Source: Neodontobutis hainanensis
Taxonomy: Eukaryota; Chordata; Actinopteri; Gobiiformes; Odontobutidae
NCBI GenBank assembly: GCA_024349245.1
Contig: JALDNG010000005.1
Location: forward strand, 21,022,501 to 21,086,500
Length of the DNA stretch: 64,000 bases
Direction: 5' to 3'
Part shown: piece by piece, positions 1 through 9,793 of the stretch
How positions within the stretch are numbered: position 1 is the first letter of the stretch
Layout of the letters: every line of letters starts with the position of its first letter
Translations under genes and position numbers: made by a program
Notes under the pieces: model-generated
Databases searched by the model: none
What the model was told of the DNA's origin: nothing
What the model saw: only the letters and a program-made list of their open reading frames with translations

Positions 1-194
1 TTGGTAGGTTAAATATTTGGTAGGGCCAGTCCTTCATTCGCTTTGTGTCTCTGAAGGACACAAAGATTCCGCACACGAGGAATAGTATTATTCCAGATAA
101 ATAGTATTATTCCAGATAAACATGTTATTTTTCACAAATCAGGGCTGCAGACTAACTTTTTCCATCACCATCCCACTACCATCCCGAAAGCCAG
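1..194. other. No gene seen
   Basis: AT-rich sequence with no reading frame, splice pattern or repeat that I can name. It contains a short local duplication of a 'ccagataaatagtattatt'-type phrase near 93-118. Confidence 0.5.
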
Positions 195-1045
195 TTGCAG
201 CTGTCCCTAAGTAAATGTCAAATGTTCCCATATTTATTTAAAATACAGGCTAATGTGTCCATTTGTTGTCCAAGTTTATAAATAAATATAAATAAAATCC
301 AATGTGTTACAATACAATTTAATTTGCTTATGTGGCTGGGTACTTTGATTAAGTTAATGTTTACAAAGTTTATAAAAATATAAAATATAAATAAAATCTA
401 AATAAGTGGATCTTAACAAGTTAACTTAAAAAATCCCAATAAATCTGCCTCTGAAGGATTTAGTCTTGGTCAATTACTTTGTGTTTAATAATTAGTTCTT
501 ATTAACTTTAGCTGAGACCTAAAACCCCTTTAGATCAAACCCAATAACAGACACTGGTCTCATGTGTTTTTCCAAAACAACTCTCATTTGTTTAACAGTT
601 ACCTTTTTTAAGCATTTTCACCTGTTATTTATTAACAATAGCAAGAATGTATTAACAGTAAAAATAATGTGAGGACCAGAAGTACTGGATTTGGTCTGTG
701 GACCTTAAGTTGGACACCTCTGGTCTTTACTCAGTGGCTTCAGCAGAGACACAGAAGGCAGCACATGATCCAGAACATTATTACATCTCTGACAAGGGCC
801 TGAAACAGGTGAACACTTAGTTTAAGAATAGTCTGACTGTGTTATGAAATAATAACTTATGGCTCAGAGATTGTCAGACTTAGGACAGCAGCCTCCGTTT
901 ACAGTTGAGCCTCTTTGCTTACACAGATTACTGTTCCCATTCTCTCTGTTTTCTACTGGTGACTGGACATTTATGTCAATTTTTTCTCTGTTTTGGAGCG
1001 AGTAAACCTCAGCCTCAGACGTAGACTTGTTTTCATTGCGCTCAT
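195..1045 (+). repeat. Interspersed repeat, copy A (partner at about 15385-16240)
   Basis: This stretch aligns along its length with 15385-16240: both start with 'ccctaagtaaatgtcaaatg', share 'gacacctctggtctttactc' and end in a segment with 'cagacttgttttc'. The second copy lies between short inverted termini, which suggests a non-autonomous DNA transposon. Copy A lacks those termini and is cut on its right by a SINE fragment. The small ORFs in it are not conserved between the copies and I do not call them genes. Confidence 0.7.
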
Positions 1046-1195
1046 CATAACATCCCGCTCTCCCCCACTTACTGTTGTTGTGTCCTTGGGCAAGACACTT
1101 AACCCACATTGCCTCCAGTGGTCAGCTGTAACACTGGTAAGCGCTTTGAGTGCTTACCAGGAAAAGCGCTATATAAATACAAAAAAAATAATAAA
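1046..1195 (+). mobile_element. tRNA-derived SINE, 5'-truncated
   Basis: Contains the core shared by all SINE copies in this window ('gtccttgggcaagacactt', then 'cctccagtgg') and the 3' segment ending 'gcgctatataaat' with an A-rich tail. Only the end of the tRNA-like head ('cccgctctccccc') remains. The family resembles fish V-SINE-type elements; that name comes from memory. Confidence 0.8.
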
Positions 1196-1309
1196 TTTAA
1201 CAAAAGTTATAATGTTTAATGTAATGATATAAACAGTGCAGAGTTTTATGACCTGACTGATCACCTTCCACAGAAATACTTTTTAAAGAGCAGGAAACTA
1301 CAAAACTCA

Positions 1310-1790
1310 CAAATTACACTGCATGCGGCTCCGCTCCACTGCAGCACGACATTGCAGACCACTGGATGCATTTAAGAGCTGCTGCGCGGGAAGTACGAGA
1401 TGTTGTGATAAAAGCCAGTGATAATAAAGACGTGTGTGGGACCAAAACAAGTGTTTATTCAGAAGAGGAAGGACCACAAAACAAGTTTAGTTTGAAATCG
1501 CTTTCACAGGCTTTTCCTCGTTACATTGGGCACAAAAAAATCTTTTTTTTTATTGCATTTAATGCTTAATTGTGTAAATAAACAAAAAAATATTTTTGTA
1601 TTTCATTGAAAATCCGGATGTTGTGCATGTACAGTTTACGCTTTGTTGCGATCTGATCAGTTCAGATTTATGCAGTTTGACTCTGTGTCCCGGCAAAAAA
1701 AGGATCAGTGCAGACATTGTATAAATTATCTCATTGAAAACAACGTTACGTATTTAGTGCAGAGTGCGTGGCGGTGCAAATTTAAGTGTA
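1310..1790 (+). mobile_element. Non-autonomous DNA element, copy A (inverted partner at 5547-6149)
   Basis: Matches the reverse complement of 5547-6149: both contain 'gacgtgtgtgggaccaaaac'-type sequence, 'gtttattcagaa' and 'gttgtgcatgtacagttt'. The left end 'cactgcatgcggctccgctcc' reappears as an inverted terminus in the other copy. No transposase is encoded. The right terminus is eroded. The 67-codon ORF at 1366-1569 lies wholly inside and is not a gene. Confidence 0.65.
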
Positions 1791-3993
1791 AATTGTGGGT
1801 TAGATGAAAAACTGGAGGAGATCGGATGAACCACTAGTGATCTTTATCATCAAGAGAAAAACCTGTAATTCTTTACTCACTCCTTTCATACTCTCATACA
1901 CTCCTTCCACTTTGTGCAGGCTACAAAGTCAAAATCTAAACTCCAAACTGTTATGTGTGTTATAAACTAACCCTGGATATCATCATCAGAAGTCTTGTCA
2001 CTGCAGAGCTCTATGGAAACCCAGCTGACAGACTGACAGTACACGGAGCAGAGGGCATGGCGCTCTGCCCATGTCCTACAGCTGCATAGCACTGGGCCTC
2101 TCTCTGGGGCACATTGCTCCTTTATGCCCCACACACTGAAGCATTGATTTGAGGCTCAGTCATCTGCACCAAACTCACACAGCTCAAGTCGGAGCACAAT
2201 GTCAGGCTGCAGCAGGATTTAACATTCATCAGAGATATAAGATATAATATTAATCTCTTTAAAGAGATATACTTAATAAATATCAGTTTTCAATAAAGAA
2301 GAGAAAACGTGCCATACTTTATCACACATCACATTTATTAGTCTGTAACGTGGGATCCTGGTTCTCCAGCTCTACAGAGAATAAACACAATCAGACTTAA
2401 AGCCATCTGATTAACCTGTGCATAACACAAGGTTTCAAACCATGATAGACTAGAACAGCCTTTGGCAACCCAGCTGCCTGGCTCTGCACTACAGACATGT
2501 TTAGTTAAAACTGCACACACAGGACAGGGAGCTGTGTTGTCTGTGTGTCAATTGAATTACAATTACTACACCATTTGAGTACATGAGTACATGAGTACAT
2601 GAGTGACTGAGTGAAAGTTTTCAATATCTCTTCATCACACCAACTGGGCTTGTCTTCCAAAATGTAACAGTAAGGGTGGTCATATTTTCTCCATGGCAGT
2701 TAGTAACCTTTATTAGACTCTTTCTAATTTATTTTTATGTACTATTAGGCTATTCATTTATGTATGTGTTCACATTATTACCTTTGCTAATTTTATTTCT
2801 AGCACTCATATACATATAGTTGTAGGGTTGATGCCTGCCTTGTTTGCAAAGGTATGCATTTTGAGATTAAGCCACTAAGCTGCTGATGCATTCTCATTTG
2901 AGTGCAAAGTAATGATGTCTGAATCATTGCTCTTCTTGGGTTTACTAGTCACAGGAGGGTATAAAAGCAAATGTACAAATTTACCATTTTTTTGTCTTCT
3001 CAATTGTTAAATTTCTTGCAAATATAATGCAAAGGCCAGTGTTCACAACCTGTTGCAAGTCTCTTGTGGGGTGTTGGACCTGGGTTGAGCAGTGGCTGCT
3101 CAATTCAGGACACTCCCTCAAATGTAGAATGGAGCGGTTTAGTGTCAATATACAAGAAGCAAAGGGACTCTTTGCAGTAATGCTATTTTTCAAGAATAGA
3201 GAACCCTAAACTTGCATGGTGTATGCCACCAATTGTTCTTGTAGGTTTTGAGTTAAGATTAAGTTAAAATATTCTCCATTGTTTATACACAGAACATATC
3301 AATACAGTATGTGCTATATTGTAAGTTATAGGAGTCAATGTAGTAAATAATGCATTCCACTGAGACCCTTGGACTGAACACATTATATGGAGATTCATAC
3401 AGCAGAGCCATGTAAATACAATAATACTTTCAAATGAGCTTGTTATTTCTGACCCATGAATGTCTGCAACTGTAGATAAAATGTGTAGGGTCTATAATTG
3501 TTTTCCTCTTCAAATCAATCTAATGTTACTAACATCTATTGACTTATTGACTCTTAGGGGCTGTTCTAAAGAGCCGTGCATTTAGCTGCAGCAGTGGTCA
3601 GCCCTCACTGCACTGGCCTCTGCGAGCTCATTGATATTCAGTGCACTTCTTGCCTGGCAGACGCACTGAACAGTTTACAATCCCAGTGGAACGTCAATAT
3701 AAAGCTCTTTTATGAATCTTCTTCATTTTCTTGCTACTGCAGTGCCCTATATTCAGGTTGGTAAGACTTTATTTAGCTTATCAATAATGGAAACAGTCCC
3801 AAAAAAAAATGTATTCAGTTAGATTTAAATGTAGTTTACTGTAAACACAAGACGTAGCTTTTTATTTGCATAAACACATCATAAAAGGACAATATGTGTT
3901 ACATCAACTGATCAGCATAAAAATTCTTAAGAGAGCGAGAGAAAGCTATATATACATTGTATACAATATATATACTGTATATACATATATATT
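1791..3993. other. No gene seen; AT-rich intergenic
   Basis: ORFs here are short (60-70 codons), overlap on both strands and show no family resemblance. It includes a small tandem repeat of 'acatgagt' at about 2577-2604, a GC-richer patch at 3570-3680 with an 8-bp inverted pair (3637-3644 and 3663-3670), and a palindromic AT stretch at about 3946-3990 ('attgtatacaat'). Confidence 0.5.
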
Positions 3994-4197
3994 GGAGCAG
4001 TTACATGAAGATTAGACCTGTGACAATGTGTCAAAAAAGAACCTGGACCAGCTTCACCTGCAGCTCCCTGAGAATAAAGATCATGTCTGCCACACCTCAG
4101 GAGTTTTATACCTAATCTTTAGAACTAGACACTTAATGGAAACAGCCACATTGTATCCGCTTTTACAAGTACTAATATTTACTGTTCATAATGGCAG
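3994..4197 (+). repeat. Interspersed repeat family C, copy 1
   Basis: Shares 'ggagcagttacatgaag', 'gaccagcttca.ctgcagctccctga' and 'acagccaca.tgtatc' with 32885-33178 (same strand) and 35350-35735 (opposite strand). No coding capacity. I cannot assign the class. Confidence 0.75.
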
Positions 4198-4207
4198 TAA
4201 ATATTAG

Positions 4208-5225
4208 ATGATAGGATAACCCTAACCCTCCATCATCATCCGCTTATCTGGTACTGGGTCGCGGGGGCAGCAGTCTAAGCAGACTTCCCTCTCCCCAGAC
4301 ACTTCCTCCAGCTCTTCTGGGGGGATAACAAGGTGTTCCCACTCCAGTCAAGAGATAGTCCCTCCACCGTGTCATAATTCTTCCCCGGGGTCTCCTCTCT
4401 GTGGGACATCCCCAGTGTCGATGTGGAGGAGCAGCGGCTCTACTCTGAGCTTCTGAGGTCCACACCCTATCTCTAAGAGAGCACCCTCCCTCACTTGTGA
4501 ACAAGACGCCGAGATACTTGAACTCTTCCAGGCAGGCCCTCTCCACCAACCTGAAGGTGACAAGCAACCCTTTTCTGGCTCATAACTATGGCCTCGAATT
4601 TGAAGGTGCCGATTCTCATCCCAGCCGCTTCACACTCGGCTGCAAACCATCCCAGCGCATGCTGAAGATCCTGAAGAACAACAGGACAGCATCATTTGAA
4701 AAAAGCAGATGAGATCCTGTTGTCCCCAATTTGGACTCCCTCTGACCAGAGGAGTCCAACATGCACCGGGAACAGGTCTAACTTACTGCGGGCAATGCAA
4801 ACCAAGCTCCTGCTCTGGTCGTTGTTATAGGAATATTTTATATCCATATATTTAACCAGAGAGACACGGAGACCGATTATAATTTAACAAGCAATGGTCA
4901 GGTTTTAATCCTTGCAAGGAGGAGCAAAGCAGACACAGTAACAAGTGTACAGATGCTGGTTTTTGCTCCCAGATGTAAACATAACATGGGATTATATACA
5001 ACACAGTGACATCCTTGGTGAGAGGCGTTCACAATGGTCCAGGAGCAGAAGTCCCGTGACAAGCCATGTCTCAGTCTTGTTATGTCTACTTCCTGCTTGG
5101 ATTAGCACGAAGGACATGACATGAATTTGACATGACCTGAAGAGAACTATAAGCCCCCAGTAACTCTAAACATAAGAATTAAAATTATTATAACAGTCGT
5201 ACAGTGACCCAACAGTGTTAATGAA
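4208..5225 (-). mobile_element. LINE fragment (RTE-like reverse transcriptase C-terminal part), split by an LTR
   Basis: Read on the minus strand, this encodes pieces of a non-LTR retrotransposon tail: 'EEFKYLGVLFTSEG', 'RPRGR.MTRWRDYL' and 'SLLRLLPPRP', with frameshifts and stops. This is a very common teleost LINE tail of RTE/Rex3-like type (family from memory). The element is interrupted at 4823-5195 by a solo LTR and resumes at about 5201 with 'acagtgaccc'. It is a dead 5'-truncated copy. Confidence 0.75.
4823..5195. mobile_element. Solo LTR with perfect 5-bp target-site duplication
   Basis: The 373-bp segment starts TGTTAT and ends ATAACA, so it has the TG...CA termini and a 6-bp inverted end typical of LTRs. 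It is flanked on both sides by GTCGT (4818-4822 and 5196-5200). Removing it restores the surrounding LINE sequence. No internal retroelement genes and no second LTR are present, so it looks like the product of LTR-LTR recombination. The parent family is unknown. Confidence 0.75.
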
Positions 5226-5546
5226 GGTAAGGTAGGTAGGTATAGGCAATAACTTAGATTAATGAACATGAGGAGTACCGTCTTGTAGTGTCCACAGTAT
5301 TTGCCAGTTTCAGTCACCCCCTGGTTTCCCCCCCTGGTAGTGACAGTTCCAGTGTCATACGGTTAAAACTGAAAAATTTCCAGTCTATAAAACTGGCTGG
5401 CCATTTCCCACTTTTGAACTCAGTGCTGCTGGAGAAGGGTATGACGTAAAATCAACACAGGTGAAAGTTGGGGACAGTGACTGTAGAAAAAAACATAATC
5501 ACTGCAGAGAGTATGAGGCTTACAGCAACAGTCACATTATAACCCC

Positions 5547-6149
5547 CCATTCACACTGCATGGCTCCGCTCCGTCAAGCACTCTGCATCAAATATGTAAT
5601 GTTGTTTTGAGACAATTTACACAGTGTCCGCTCATCTCCGCACAGCTCCAGTACGCTCCGCTCTGCACTGATTCATAACATTTTTATTTTTGACGCCGGA
5701 CGCCGGAGCCAAACTGCATAAATCTCAACAAATCAGATTGGACCAAAGCAGAAACTGTACATGCACAACATCTGGATTTTCAAAGTAATACAAAAATATA
5801 TCAACAAATTTTCCTCATTCAAATATTTAGGTGTTTATTTACACAATTTATATACAAAGCTTTTTTTGTGCCCAATGTAAAGCCTCTGTAGTGATGTTTT
5901 TGTTAACAACAAAGTGAGCTCAAACTAAACCTGTTTTCTTGTCCTTCCTTTTCTGAATAAACACTGGTTTTGGTCCCGCACACGTCTTTATCACTGGCTT
6001 TTAACACGCAATCTTGTACTGCCCGCGCATGCTCTGCTGAGTTGCTCATAGGTCCGCACTGCAGCGCTGCAGATCTGACATGCATCCAGGGCCCAATGAT
6101 CTGCAACAACCTCCGATGCGGAGCGAGGACCTGCATGCAGAGTAATTTG
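5547..6149 (-). mobile_element. Non-autonomous DNA element, copy B
   Basis: Inverted counterpart of 1310-1790. Its ends are inverted repeats of each other with a few mismatches: the left reads 'cactgcatggctccgctcc' (from 5554) and the right, reverse complemented, reads 'ctctgcatgcaggtcctcgctcc' with one small insertion. About 600 bp with no transposase, so it must have been moved by enzymes in trans. The class (hAT or PIF-like) cannot be set because no clear target-site duplication is visible. Confidence 0.65.
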
Positions 6150-7257
6150 GGGGTAATTTGCAGGTAAGAACACAATGCCGCTATTTACAGGTAGTTAATT
6201 GCTGTAAAGAGTGCATTTATGAAAAGACTGTGCTTGTGGTGGAGGAAAGTGGATGGACGTTCTTGAGGCCCATCTCAAGGAAAGAGTAATGAGTCTGCCC
6301 ACAGTGTGACCACAGGGTGCTGTAGGCCATCTGTATCCTCCCATTATCAGAGTCTGAGCGACTACAGCCCCTCTGCCTTGGACTATTTCATGCAACACAA
6401 TTTAACATGAGTGCAAGGAGGAGAGGACAGGTGTATATGTTGTCATGATTTGTGACAGAACTTATAAATGCTTTATATCTCTAATTTAGATCATGTTTTA
6501 GGCATCATGCTTTTCTTTATCCACTGGCTGACAAAACATGCAAACCTGGAATTTATGAGCCCAATGTAGAGACTGAGGATGATTGTAACCTTTAACCATC
6601 TGTAATTCCAACGGTATTAATGCTGGAGGTCTCAAGCTTTTATATAATATGTACATATTTTTTTATTAAAATTGAATTGTTAAGTTGGGCAAATATTATG
6701 CATTATTACAGGTAATGTGAGTTAGTAAAATTCTAAAAGAGTTCCCTTGGTGGAGGACGCTATTACGGGATCTTCTTTTTAAATCCCAGTCTCATCCAAC
6801 CACTCATTCTTATCAACGAAAATCCTTGATAATAAAGCCTAGATAATATCTTGGCTTTTCATGTGTAAAAAAGGCTCTCTTTTTAAGTAAATTTATTTTT
6901 CTTTTATTCACAAAATAAAGGAAAGTAACAATTCTACTTAATGTCCCTGTCTCAGATTCCACTCTCCCCCAACAGCAGCAGAGGAACCTCTCCTGATTTT
7001 CTTTCATAAAAAAAAAAAACTGAGCTTAGCTTAGCTGTGAGGACAACAGTTGTCTGCTCCTCGTTAAACATTACGTGATTGAAACAACAGTATTTCTCTG
7101 TGTTTTACTTTGTCTCCTTTTTCTGTTTTGATGTTTTCTACTTTTCAATAAATGGACATCAATCTTCATGGCTTTGACTGCATTTATCAGGTAACTGGAA
7201 ATCTATACTATAATAACTTTTTTTTTGAAGTTTTACTTGCATTTTAGCAAGTCCACT
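6150..7257. other. No gene seen
   Basis: The minus-strand ORFs at 6195-6398 and 6813-7007 have no recognisable features. The rest is AT-rich with homopolymer runs. I see nothing assignable. Confidence 0.5.
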
Positions 7258-7790
7258 CATGAAAGCAAAGATAGTTACCTGATGTAACTACAATTCTACG
7301 AGTGTGTCTGTCATCATGGCCGCTGAAAACAGTGCCAAAGTAGATGCGGCACAACCAATATCCAGAAGCCCCTGTAAGAATTCCAGGACCACACTGACTG
7401 AACAACTACAAGGATACGCCCTTGCCGTGGAAGGTGCCCTAGCACACGGGATGGTGGACACCACGGCCGGGAAAGACCCAGACACGTCAGCCTCCCCTCT
7501 CAACCTCCAGACCAAGAGTCTGTGGACAAGAAGGGTCAGGCCTGCAACAGTATGTCAGGGCCGATCGGGGAAGTGTCAAGGGTCCTGATCGCTATCTGCA
7601 CTTGGTCCGGGTACCGCCTGGCACCAGCAGAGGGGCCAAGAGGCGCAGCGGTGGGAAGGCATAAAGACCTATGGGCCACACCTGGTGAGCCAATGCATCT
7701 ACCCCCAGTGGCAGGTCATCTGACGACCTTACCGAGAACCAGAGTGGGCACTGTGCGTTCTCTGCACTGATCTAAGAGAGAGCCACACCC
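7258..7790 (-). mobile_element. DIRS-like retrotransposon fragment (tyrosine recombinase side)
   Basis: On the minus strand, 7288-7515 encodes 'VLEFLQGLLDIGCAASTL', which fits the N-terminal core-binding part of the tyrosine recombinase of DIRS1-type retrotransposons. Upstream in element orientation (7520-7770) are broken pieces such as 'LYAFPPLRLL', which fit the RNase H-recombinase linker region. Several frameshifts and stops show it is dead. DIRS elements integrate with a tyrosine recombinase rather than a DDE integrase; that is family knowledge. The plus-strand ORFs here are shadows. Confidence 0.65.
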
Positions 7791-7794
7791 CTGA

Positions 7795-8190
7795 TTCCAT
7801 ATTTACAGTTTTTCAAGTAATAATTTATGTCTGACAGCATCAAAAACTTTGGTTAGGTCTAAGAACTACGGCATATTGTTTATTATCAAATACATCAGAT
7901 ATTTTCTACACAAGCTCAACAAGTGCCAGAGTAGTAGTCCTATCAGGTTTAAAACCATGTTGCTGTTTACAGAGAATATTATATTTTACAATAAAATTAT
8001 ATAATATTTTATGAAACATTTTCCCAGTATTTATATTTATTTTATCAAATTTAGATAAAAGAGAAATCAATCTGAAATTAGAAAATTCATGTTTGTATCC
8101 AGCCTTGTAAATAGGGATAACCTTAGCAATCTTCTTCTTTTCTGGAAACCTACTGCCAGGACTGGATATAAATGTGTGCAAGTTGTTTGG
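7795..8190 (-). mobile_element. LINE L2/Maui-like reverse transcriptase fragment
   Basis: The minus-strand ORF 7906-8181 carries 'KIAKVIPIYKAG.KHEFSNF', 'LISLLSKF' and 'QHGFKPDRTTTLALVELV', matching RT blocks before the catalytic YADD of L2-type LINEs. A frameshift separates this from 'KVFDAVRHKLLL' further along (about 7795-7860). The copy is 5' truncated and lacks the catalytic box. Confidence 0.75.
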
Positions 8191-9251
8191 CTATATACTC
8201 GATAATGGCTTTTAAAACCGACATCAATCAATTACAGTCTACTGATTTTTAACTTTTGCATTTTCTGACTTCATTTTCATCTGTTCCTTTATATAAATAT
8301 AGGTTTTTCCAACTTTGTTATTTTACTTACATCATTATTTTGATTTGAATTTACTATCTCCTTTGCCAAGTTAAGCCCAATATCAATAAAATATTTAATA
8401 AATTCATTTGCAATTTCCCTGGGTTGCTTGATACTACTCTACATTTGCCTTTTGTTGAAAAATATTTGGGAAAACAATAGGACAGCTACCCTTTTAATTA
8501 TATAATTTAGTTGTCACCAAGTATTTTTAGTATTTTACTTAATTTATTCTTATACATTTTCTATATTTGTTATAGTCTTAATACATGTCTGAGGACACAT
8601 ACTACAGGACACATTTCTACAGGACTGGACCAACCTCACCCCGGACCATGTTTGCAGATTACTGGAGGTTAAGAAAATTATAAATCCCCATTTCCAATAG
8701 AATTGCATATTGATTGGGCCAATGTCAAGTTGCTGTCGTTTGAAAAAATGCCACATTTGTGCCAAATGTATGTCAGTGAAGTCCAAATCCTGGCACCAAA
8801 ACAAATTATATGTTATTTAACTAGCCAATTCCCACTCTACCTTTATATATTTGTTTTATTAGTAAACCTTGTGACTAACTTGGCATTGTCCAGGGTTTGT
8901 TCCACCTCAGAACCTAAAGCTGCTGGGATAGGCACATTGACAGGAATAATGAGAAGATAAATGATTTTTCTGCATAATTGTGAAGTAGAGCTCCTACATT
9001 CTGACAGAGTTTTCTATCTGTACAAGCCCATTTGAAACAACATGTTTCTCCCGAAGCAGATCACAGCACTTTCACTGCTGACTTTATGCAAAATTCCCTC
9101 AAAAGTGTCTGACTTTGCTCAGTAAGCAGTTCTGCAAAGGTGCTGAGCTGAGGTTTTACTGCTGTTGGAAGATTCTCATAAAAATGTCTTTACATTAATC
9201 AAAGTCTCTTAAAAAGATCAGTCAAAGCCCAATTTACCGCATCTGCTAAAG
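8191..9251. other. No gene seen
   Basis: AT-rich sequence, possibly including eroded upstream LINE sequence to about 8480. The plus ORF at 8703-8960 has no recognisable motif. Confidence 0.45.
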
Positions 9252-9257
9252 TTTATT
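9252..9257 (-). promoter_or_regulatory. Candidate poly(A) signal for cdk5rap1
   Basis: AATAAA on the minus strand, about 410 nt after the cdk5rap1 stop. It is the first canonical hexamer I found downstream. If it is used, the SINE at 9299-9593 lies inside the 3' UTR in antisense orientation. Confidence 0.4.
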
Positions 9258-9298
9258 TTCAATCAAACTGGTTTAATAAATAACATTAACACATTATT

Positions 9299-9593
9299 GG
9301 GCGCAGCGGCTCAGTGGTAGAGCGGCCATCCTGAGACCGTAAGGAATTAAGTGCAAACCTTAACCCACCTTTCCTCCAATGCATGTATCAGAATGTTTGG
9401 TGGTGGTTGGAGAAGCTGAAGGCACAAAATGGCTGCCACGTCTCCATCAGTCAGCCCCAGGGCAACTGTGACAACAGACGTAGCTTACCACCACCAGTGT
9501 GTGACTGTGGAGTAAATGAAAAATGGCTTGCAAACGCTTTGAGTTATTTGGTTTCTTGGAAGAAAGGTGCAATATAAATCTAATCCATTAATA
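9299..9593 (+). mobile_element. tRNA-derived SINE in the cdk5rap1 3' flank
   Basis: Has the tRNA-like head ('cggctcagtggtagagcgg'), the 'ccccagggcaactgtgac' middle and the 3' end 'gcaatataaatctaatcca'. The 'gtccttgggcaag' block is partly deleted. It sits 75 bp beyond the cdk5rap1 stop, on the opposite strand. Confidence 0.8.
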
Positions 9594-9667
9594 TACACTC
9601 ATATACACAGTCACTAATGTGTTGTTTTAATAACACAAGGCAAGTCTGATAAAGCATAAATAAAGAG

Positions 9668-9793
9668 TTATCCAGGCTTATTCAGAGCTGTGTTTGAAGC
9701 AGTGTGTCCCTGGTGGTAGTGGGCTGTGGAGTCTCTCAGCGAGCTGTGACCAAGGGCTCGACCTCTCAGGCTCTGGGAGGTGGCCGACAGGAT
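9668..9793 (-). CDS. cdk5rap1: cdk5rap1 coding exon 13 (terminal)
   Basis: 41 codons plus TAA: 'ILSATSQSLRGRALGHSSLR', then 'DSTAHYHQGHTASN' and more to the stop at 9670-9668. The first half aligns with the conserved end of the TRAM domain; the last residues look like a fish-side extension. It lies 2.3 kb beyond exon 12. The phase match (0/0) and the TGCTGCAG acceptor support it. Confidence 0.88.
   Translation of the reverse strand: MLSATSQSLRGRALGHSSLRDSTAHYHQGHTASNTALNKPG

Noticed and set aside
3637..3670. miRNA-like hairpin (TTCAGTGC/GCACTGAA)
   Set aside because: Only an 8-bp perfect stem with a poorly paired interior; too short for a precursor.
4218..4232. 'ccctaaccct' as an interstitial telomere repeat
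   Set aside because: Fewer than three imperfect units; expected by chance.
7304..7588. 94-codon plus-strand ORF as a gene
   Set aside because: It is opposite a DIRS recombinase fragment, and the plus-strand translation has no recognisable feature.
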